Shown: positions 58,141-64,000 of the stretch, in pieces
How positions within the stretch are numbered: position 1 is the stretch's first letter
How the letters are laid out: every line of letters begins with the position of its first letter
Origin: Polaromonas sp.
GTDB taxonomy: Bacteria > Pseudomonadota > Gammaproteobacteria > Burkholderiales > Burkholderiaceae_C
Assembly (NCBI RefSeq): GCF_029945685.1
Contig: NZ_JAQSDA010000008.1
Location: 211,382-275,381, forward strand
Direction of reading: 5' to 3'
Length of the DNA: 64,000 nucleotides
Notes under the pieces: generated by a model
What the model saw: only the letters and a program-made list of their open reading frames with translations
The model's database searches: none
Told to the model about the DNA's origin: nothing
Translations under genes and position numbers: made by a program

Positions 58141-58944
58141 ATGACCACCCCCCCGAATTCGTCGACTTTTCCTATCGCCGGTGTTGAACTGGGTAGCCGC
58201 TTTTTCCTGGGCACCGCCAGCTATCCGTCACCGCAGGTGTTGCAGGACGCGATTGCCGCCTCCGGCGCCGAAGTGGTCACCGTCGGGCTCAAGCGCCAGA
58301 TGGCGGCCGGCGGCGCTGGCACCCAGAACGACTTTTACAGGATGATCCGGAGCAGCGGCGCCCGCCTGCTGCCCAACACCGCCGGCTGCCGCAGCGCGCG
58401 CGAAGCCGTCACCCTGTCGCAGATGGCGCGTGAATTGTTCGGCACCCACTGGATCAAGCTGGAAGTGGTCGGCGACGAACACACGCTGCAGCCGGACCCT
58501 TTTGAACTGATCACGGCGGCAGCCGAACTGGCGCGCGACGGCTTTGAAGTGTTTCCCTACTGCACGGACGACCTGGTCAGCTGCCAGCGACTGCTGGACG
58601 CTGGCTGCCGCATCCTGATGCCCTGGGGTGCGCCCATCGGCTCGGGCCAGGGACTGGTCAACCCCTACGCGCTGCGCACCTTGCGTGCTCGCCTGCCCGG
58701 TGTGCCGCTGATCGTGGATGCCGGCATCGGCTCACCGGCCGACGCGGTCCAGGCCATGGAACTCGGTTACGACGCGGTGCTGCTCAACTCGGCCGTGGCC
58801 CATGCGCGCGACCCGGTGCGGATGGCACGCGCCTTCAGGCTCGGCATCGAGTCCGGACGCCTCGCTTACGAAGCCGGCATCATGGCCCAGCAGGACATGG
58901 CCGTCGCCTCGACCCCGGTCACCGGACGGCCTTTCATCCTATGA
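58141..58944 (+). CDS. thiG: Thiazole synthase ThiG
   Basis: A 267-residue TIM-barrel enzyme that builds the thiazole phosphate from DXP, dehydroglycine and ThiS thiocarboxylate. The Schiff-base lysine is in VVTVGLKRQ. Phosphate-binding loops include [13 protein letters not shown] and [20 protein letters not shown]. The start at 58141 was chosen for family length and a GGAGG just upstream. Its stop overlaps the thiE start by 4 nt. Confidence 0.96.
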   Translation: MTTPPNSSTFPIAGVELGSRFFLGTASYPSPQVLQDAIAASGAEVVTVGLKRQMAAGGAGTQNDFYRMIRSSGARLLPNTAGCRSAREAVTLSQMARELFGTHWIKLEVVGDEHTLQPDPFELITAAAELARDGFEVFPYCTDDLVSCQRLLDAGCRILMPWGAPIGSGQGLVNPYALRTLRARLPGVPLIVDAGIGSPADAVQAMELGYDAVLLNSAVAHARDPVRMARAFRLGIESGRLAYEAGIMAQQDMAVASTPVTGRPFIL

Positions 58945-60149
58945 CAGCGCCCGCCAACACCCCATCGGTCTGGACCTTTGCCGGCAACGCCAAGGACATA
59001 CAAAGGCTGTTGACCGGCAGCGCGCAGGACCTGCCGCGTGCCGCCCTGCTCTGCCTGAACCGCCGCGAAGCAGCCACCTTGCTCGGCACGGCCGCGCTGG
59101 ACAGCCTCGAAGCCGTGGCACAGGCCGCAGCCCGTTTGCGCGCCGCCGTTTGCGAAGCGGTTGTGATCACCGGCGACGAGGCCGACTATGCCGACACGCC
59201 GCAGGCCAGCGGCTGGCTGAGCCCTTCTGCCACGCCCGGACAGACCCAGAGCCACCCGGATACAGGCGCGGTCTTCGCCGACGCTGCCGCGCAGGCGCTC
59301 GCGCGCGGTTTTGTCGCCATGGAAGCCATCGTTATGGCCTGGATGGCCAGAAGCGATGCCGTGAGCCAACACGGCGGCGGACCGCTGCAAGCGCGTCCCG
59401 ATTTCGCACAGCGGATTGCCAATTTGCCGCATTTCAGCCTGCCGCAGGCGACAGACGTGAGCGGCTTCGCCTCGCTCCTGGATGCCGACCTGGGCCTGTA
59501 CGCGGTGGTCGATAGCGCCGACTGGGTGGCGCGCGTGGTGACTGCCGGTGTGCGCACCGTGCAACTACGGATCAAGAATGCGGAAGGTGAGCACCAGCGC
59601 GCGATGGTGCGCGAACAGATCCGCGAGAGCGTCCGCGTAGCCGCGACGGCCGGTGCCCAACTGTTCATCAACGACCACTGGCAGCTTGCCATCGAAGAAG
59701 GCGCGTACGGCGTGCACCTAGGGCAGGACGACCTGCACGTCGCCGACCTCGCAGCGATCGCTCGCGCCGGCCTGCGGCTGGGCATCAGCACGCACGCCTA
59801 CTGGGAGGTCTGCCGCGCCTGGGCACTGCGACCCAGCTACATCGCCTGCGGGCCCATCCATCCCACCCAAGCCAAGGCCATGCCCTGGATCCCGCAGGGC
59901 AACAACAACCTGGCCTACTGGTGCACGCTGTTGCCCCTGCCTGTCGTCGGCATTGCCGGCATGGACGCGGTGCGGAGTGAACAGGCTGCGCAGGCCGGCG
60001 CCGCGGGTGTGGCGGTGATCAGTGCCATCACCGCGGCAGTTTCGCCGGAGGCAGCCATCGTGCAGCTGCAGCAGGCCGTGCAGCGTGGTCGCAGCCAGCC
60101 GCACCTGACGGCACCGTTGCTGCCCCAGCCCACGCTGTTGCCCACCTGA
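58941..60149 (+). CDS. thiE: Thiamine phosphate synthase ThiE with a decayed ThiD-like N-terminal domain
   Basis: A 402-residue protein. ThiE (about 184-385) joins HMP-PP and thiazole phosphate: [48 protein letters not shown] and [10 protein letters not shown] are family segments. Residues 1-165 resemble the C-terminal part of a ThiD/ribokinase-fold kinase ([44 protein letters not shown]). The GxGD-type catalytic loop is not recognisable ([11 protein letters not shown]), so kinase activity is unlikely. No separate thiD is present in the window. It is the last gene of the thi operon, 20 bp before panB. Confidence 0.9.
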   Translation: MTAPANTPSVWTFAGNAKDIQRLLTGSAQDLPRAALLCLNRREAATLLGTAALDSLEAVAQAAARLRAAVCEAVVITGDEADYADTPQASGWLSPSATPGQTQSHPDTGAVFADAAAQALARGFVAMEAIVMAWMARSDAVSQHGGGPLQARPDFAQRIANLPHFSLPQATDVSGFASLLDADLGLYAVVDSADWVARVVTAGVRTVQLRIKNAEGEHQRAMVREQIRESVRVAATAGAQLFINDHWQLAIEEGAYGVHLGQDDLHVADLAAIARAGLRLGISTHAYWEVCRAWALRPSYIACGPIHPTQAKAMPWIPQGNNNLAYWCTLLPLPVVGIAGMDAVRSEQAAQAGAAGVAVISAITAAVSPEAAIVQLQQAVQRGRSQPHLTAPLLPQPTLLPT

Positions 60150-60169
60150 CCTTTTGCAAAGGCCCTGCC

Positions 60170-61030
60170 ATGACCCACGCCCCTGACCATGCGCCCGCCG
60201 CGCCGCGCCCGGCCGTGCGCAAGCCCCTCAGCCTGCCGCGCCTGCGCGAGATGCATGCCCAAGGCGAAAAAATCACCATGCTGACCGCCTACGACGCCAC
60301 TTTTGCCGCCGTGGCCGACGCCGCCCGAGTCGAGTGCATCCTGGTCGGTGATTCGCTGGGCATGGTCTGCCAGGGTCTGTCCAGCACGGTGGGTGTGACG
60401 CTGGAGAGCATGCGCCACCACACCGATTGTGTGGCGCGTGGCCTGCGCCGCGCCCAGGCCACCGCCTGGCTGATTGGCGACCTGCCCTTTGGCAGCTACC
60501 ACGAGTCGAAAGAGCAGGCGCTGCGCAGCGCCGTGGTGCTGATGCAGGCGGGCGCCCACATGGTCAAGCTCGAAGGCGGTGGCTGGACCACCGACACCGT
60601 GCGCTTCCTGGTCGAACGCGGCATCCCGGTCTGCGCCCATCTGGGCCTGACGCCGCAAACCGTGCATGCCCTGGGCGGTTACCGCGTGCAGGGCCGGGGC
60701 GATGAAGCCGCCGCCGCCCTGACGAGCCAGGCCCACGCGCTGCAAGACGCCGGCGCATCCATGCTGGTGCTCGAAATGGTGCCGGCCGCGCTGTCGGCGG
60801 CACTGACGAAAGAGCTGACACACTGCCCGACCATAGGCATAGGCGCCGGCGCGGGCACCGCCGGCCAGGTGCTGGTGTTGCACGACATGCTGGGCATGAA
60901 CCTGGGCAGGATGCCGAAATTCGTGCACAACTTCATGGCTGAAGCGCACAGCGTGCAGGGCGCGATGCAGGCCTATGTGCGCGCCGTCAAGGAAGGCCGC
61001 TTCCCGGTCGATGCGCTGCATGCCTGGTGA
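60170..61030 (+). CDS. panB: 3-methyl-2-oxobutanoate hydroxymethyltransferase
   Basis: A 286-residue TIM-barrel enzyme that transfers a hydroxymethyl group from methylene-THF to 2-oxoisovalerate, giving ketopantoate in pantothenate synthesis. Family segments are [57 protein letters not shown] and [20 protein letters not shown]. It starts 20 bp after thiE, so it may be read from the same transcript. Confidence 0.96.
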   Translation: MTHAPDHAPAAPRPAVRKPLSLPRLREMHAQGEKITMLTAYDATFAAVADAARVECILVGDSLGMVCQGLSSTVGVTLESMRHHTDCVARGLRRAQATAWLIGDLPFGSYHESKEQALRSAVVLMQAGAHMVKLEGGGWTTDTVRFLVERGIPVCAHLGLTPQTVHALGGYRVQGRGDEAAAALTSQAHALQDAGASMLVLEMVPAALSAALTKELTHCPTIGIGAGAGTAGQVLVLHDMLGMNLGRMPKFVHNFMAEAHSVQGAMQAYVRAVKEGRFPVDALHAW

Positions 61031-61038
61031 AGATATGG

Positions 61039-61156
61039 CCCCCACGCTTGTCACTCCGTGTACTACGCTGCCCCCCGAGGGGGCCGCTGCGCCTGCGGCC
61101 CGGCGAAGCCGGTTCCGCGGCCCCGGTTGGTCTGAATTCGGAACCCCCACGCTTGT
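61039..61156 (+). repeat. Dispersed GC-rich repeat, copy 5 (complete unit)
   Basis: CCCCCACGCTTGT at 61039-61051 recurs at 61144-61156, exactly 105 bp later. Between them are CTGCCCCCCGAGGGGGCCGC, GCGCCTGCGGCCCGG and TTCCGCGGCCCCGG. It fills the panB-panC gap. Confidence 0.88.
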
Positions 61157-61160
61157 ATAG

Positions 61161-62045
<885 letters not shown>

Positions 62046-62061
62046 GGTCAGCCTGCGGTTC

Positions 62062-62120
62062 TTGAAAGAAAAATGGCTTCCAGCCCAATATGCACGTGCG
62101 CCAGCAGCTATTTATTCAGG
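62062..62120 (-). repeat. Dispersed AATAGCT repeat, copy 8
   Basis: The plus strand reads AAAAATGGCTTCCAGCCCAA, a GTGCGCC core and AGCAGCTATTTATTCAGG, the family in reverse orientation. It lies in the 123-bp gap between panC and the convergent yqjK-like gene. Confidence 0.75.
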
Positions 62121-62168
62121 AGCACTCGGAAACCATGTGAACGTGCACTCTGCCGCGCAGCCGCAAGA

Positions 62169-62543
62169 TCAGGCGGCAGCTGGCGGATCACGTTCATCCG
62201 CCGGGTCGGTCGCCGGTCGACGTTTTTCCGCCAACCACTCGTAGCCCTTCCACACCAGCAGGGCCGAACCCGCACCGAGCACGGCGTACCGCAGCAAAGG
62301 CCGGCGCGCGCCGGCCAGCACCAGCGACAACACCGGTGTGATCAAGGGCGCACGCCTGAGCAGGCCCAGCGCCAGCGGCAAGCCTTTGACCAGGGCCAGC
62401 CCCGGCACACCGCCTTTGAGCACCGTCACCGACTGCCGCGCCGCGCCGAGCGCCTGGACCAGTTCGGCACGCTCTGTCGCCGAGCGCATCAACAGCAACT
62501 GTTTTCTCAACGTCCGCTGGCTCTCGCTGCTGGCGTCAGCCAT
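62169..62543 (-). CDS. YqjK-like small membrane protein
   Basis: A 124-residue protein with a helical N-terminal half (ESQRTLRKQLLLMRSATERA) and one or two hydrophobic segments (about 60-105) before a charged tail. Position after yqjD- and yqjE-like genes suggests the third member of that cluster. The start at 62543 overlaps the yqjE-like stop by 8 nt. Its function is unknown. Confidence 0.7.
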   Translation of the reverse strand: MADASSESQRTLRKQLLLMRSATERAELVQALGAARQSVTVLKGGVPGLALVKGLPLALGLLRRAPLITPVLSLVLAGARRPLLRYAVLGAGSALLVWKGYEWLAEKRRPATDPADERDPPAAA

Positions 62544-62979
62544 GAGGGTCTCCATCCCGCGGCGTGGCGCCGGCAGAGGCGGCTTGCAGGGCATCGCGGT
62601 CCTGCGCCATTTCGGCCAAGGTGGCCTGCAGGAAAGGCGGCCGCGTGGCCAGCGTGCGCTGCACGCGCCACCAGAACCAGCCCGCCAACCCCAGGTACAA
62701 AGCCGCAAAAAGCGCCAGCGCCGCGACGCGCTGCGCAGGATCCACGGCCAGCACCACCATCAAGGTGAAGACCAGGACGCCAACCAGGCCGAAAACAAGC
62801 AGCCCCAGCAGGCTCAGCAACAGGCCGATCAGCCGCTGCAACTCTTCCTCGAGCTCGACGCCGGCCAGCGCCACGCGCGTATGCGCCATGGACAGCGCGG
62901 TCAGGCCCAGCTGGCGCAGCGATGCGAAGAGGCGCGGCGGCTGGCCGCTGCCAGGGCGTTCGGAAAAGGGGGTATTCAT
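62536..62979 (-). CDS. YqjE-like phage-holin-family membrane protein
   Basis: A 147-residue inner-membrane protein. An amphipathic N-terminal part (LFASLRQLGLTALSMAHTRV) leads to two long hydrophobic helices (about 52-84 and 88-110), the layout of the YqjE / holin superfamily III family. No evidence links it to a phage here. The start at 62979 (MNTPFSERPG) is preferred; Met at 63012 is a longer alternative. It lies 46 bp after the yqjD-like gene. Confidence 0.82.
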   Translation of the reverse strand: MNTPFSERPGSGQPPRLFASLRQLGLTALSMAHTRVALAGVELEEELQRLIGLLLSLLGLLVFGLVGVLVFTLMVVLAVDPAQRVAALALFAALYLGLAGWFWWRVQRTLATRPPFLQATLAEMAQDRDALQAASAGATPRDGDPHG

Positions 62980-63025
62980 GGCAACAACAGGGTCGCCGGC
63001 ACGCCGGCGCATCCCGTCATGGCGA

Positions 63026-63331
63026 TCATGACCTGCGGTTGACCAGCAGGCCGATCAGGAAACCGGCCGCGGCGGCGATGCCGACCGCCTTCCACGGGTT
63101 GGCATGGACATACTCGTCCGTGACCTTGGCCGCCTCCTTGCCCTTGAGCAGCGCCGTTTCCTGCAGGTCGGTCAGTTTTTCGGTGGCAAGCTTGAGCTTG
63201 CCCGCAGCTTTTTCACGCAGCGCTGCCGCCGTCTCGCCGGTGGCGGCGGTGGCGGCCTTGAGCAGGTCCTCCACGTCGGTGAGGACCACTTTCATGTCGG
63301 TGATCAGTTTGTCTTTGCTGGTGGTGTCCAT
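63026..63331 (-). CDS. ElaB/YqjD/DUF883 family protein
   Basis: A 101-residue protein with a long amphipathic helix (about 10-75), a VHANPWKAVGIAAAAGFLIG segment giving a C-terminal membrane anchor, and the end NRRS. This matches the ElaB/YqjD family, whose E. coli members bind ribosomes and are made in stationary phase. It is the first gene of the yqjD-yqjE-yqjK cluster. Confidence 0.92.
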   Translation of the reverse strand: MDTTSKDKLITDMKVVLTDVEDLLKAATAATGETAAALREKAAGKLKLATEKLTDLQETALLKGKEAAKVTDEYVHANPWKAVGIAAAAGFLIGLLVNRRS

Positions 63332-63510
63332 GGCATGCTCCCAAGTACGGTGGAAAAAATCAGGCGTCGCGTGAGCCCGAGATCAGTTTAGTCCCATCCG
63401 AAAGCCGCAGGCCGCGCACGGGTTGAAACCTGCCGGTGCCTTGATTCACCGCAATAATGCGGACTGCCAAAATCCGGCCAGCCCGCTGATCAACCCATCC
63501 CGAGCCCACC

Positions 63511-63867
63511 ATGGACCCCACCCTCCTGACCCCCCTGTTCACCCTGCTCGGCACGCTGGTAGGCGGCCTGGTCACTTTTGCCGTGAACCGGCAGCAGTTC
63601 AAGCACCAGATCCAGGCACTGCAGCAGCAGTACCGGACCGAGTTCATGGCCGAGGAAACCGCACGCCATTTCCTGAGCCACAAAAGCTTCACCGACCGGT
63701 CCTTCGAGGTGCTGAAAAAACACCTGGGCGGGTTCGACGACGACGAACTGCGCAAGATCCTGGTCCGCGCCGGTGCGGTGCGCACCTACCGCGACGACGA
63801 CAGCGAGTGGTGGTACCTGCTGTCGCGCATGGGCGAGCGGATTGAGAAAATGCAGCAAAAGGGGTGA
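63511..63867 (+). CDS. Membrane-anchored protein of unknown function
   Basis: I do not recognise this 118-residue protein. Residues 5-27 are one hydrophobic segment (LLTPLFTLLGTLVGGLVTFA), followed by a Gln-rich coiled-coil-like stretch (NRQQFKHQIQALQQQYRTEF). The C-terminal domain (HFLSHKSFTDRSFEVLKKHL, EWWYLLSRMGER) looks like a small winged helix. It is divergent from the DUF883 gene with a 179-bp gap. The anchor plus putative DNA- or protein-binding domain suggests a regulatory or sensing role, but this is a guess. Confidence 0.75.
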   Translation: MDPTLLTPLFTLLGTLVGGLVTFAVNRQQFKHQIQALQQQYRTEFMAEETARHFLSHKSFTDRSFEVLKKHLGGFDDDELRKILVRAGAVRTYRDDDSEWWYLLSRMGERIEKMQQKG

Positions 63868-63925
63868 CCTCTGAATTACGGCGCCACGCTGCGGCAGTAG
63901 CTGGCGTGGGACAGTAGTTTCAACT

Positions 63926-63958
63926 CCCCACTCCCTCCCCACTCCCTCCCCACTCCCT
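63926..63958 (+). repeat. 11-bp tandem repeat (CCCCACTCCCT)3
   Basis: Three perfect copies of CCCCACTCCCT, followed by further C-rich sequence up to the window end. No gene is visible after 63867. Confidence 0.85.
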
Positions 63959-64000
63959 CCCCCCGCCCCTCCCTCGCCCCGCTGGGCGATGGCGGGGAGC

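Noticed and set aside
62536..62979. Holin-like protein as a sign of a prophage
   Set aside because: It sits in the ordinary yqjD-yqjE-yqjK order and no phage genes are nearby.

Overview
The window is GC-rich, densely coded bacterial chromosome. Gene content and family-level protein similarity point to a betaproteobacterium of the Comamonadaceae, most likely Polaromonas or a close relative such as Rhodoferax. The main reasons are the housekeeping gene set, the Burkholderiales-type small families (DUF3460, ElaB/YqjD-YqjE-YqjK), and two dispersed intergenic repeat families of a kind I associate with this group. This assignment comes from recognition, not from a database search.

Region 1 (1-12.9 kb, minus strand) is a type I secretion locus. 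An ABC exporter with a C39-like domain and an HlyD-type adaptor are followed by a small membrane-anchored protein of unknown function. Last comes a giant RTX protein (at least 2,700 residues, running off the left edge) with an N-terminal class 3 lipase domain. No TolC-like outer-membrane channel is present. Region 2 (12.9-21.8 kb) is mostly housekeeping: tRNA-Ser(CGA), serS, a threonine dehydratase-like gene, ispH, an SlpA-type FKBP, radC, an Smr protein, a group II truncated globin and an FtsX-like permease.

Region 3 (21.9-40.5 kb, all minus strand) is a large formate-oxidation cluster. In transcription order it holds a LysR regulator, an OxlT-like MFS carrier, a fused FdsG-FdsB diaphorase and FdsA (cytosolic NAD-linked formate dehydrogenase). 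These are followed by DUF3305, DUF3306, a multi-cluster 4Fe-4S protein, a TorD-like chaperone and a small Tat-signal protein. The Tat-exported three-subunit membrane formate dehydrogenase comes next with two small exported proteins, then a terminator and fdhD. Two formate dehydrogenases of different compartments thus appear to share accessory genes.

Region 4 (40.5-49.3 kb) holds mrp/apbC, metG, a 7TM-DISM protein with a degenerate GGDEF domain, a SulP transporter, a BamE-like lipoprotein, DUF3460 and scpA. Region 5 (49.3-54.7 kb) starts with a 480-bp non-coding segment carrying an FNR-like box, a perfect palindrome and a (CCTTG)5 repeat. It leads into a two-partner secretion pair (TpsB, TpsA) and an L,D-transpeptidase. 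Region 6 (54.7-62.0 kb) is a TPP-riboswitch-controlled thiCOSGE operon followed by panB and panC. Region 7 (62-64 kb) has the yqjD-yqjE-yqjK stress/membrane cluster, an unknown membrane-anchored protein and an 11-bp tandem repeat.

The most notable features are: two small repeat families that have entered coding sequences in frame (fdhD, ispH, the FdsG-FdsB joint, metG); a possible secreted-lipase/immunity arrangement; RTX super-repeats quantised in whole nonapeptides; and a ThiE carrying a decayed ThiD-like domain.
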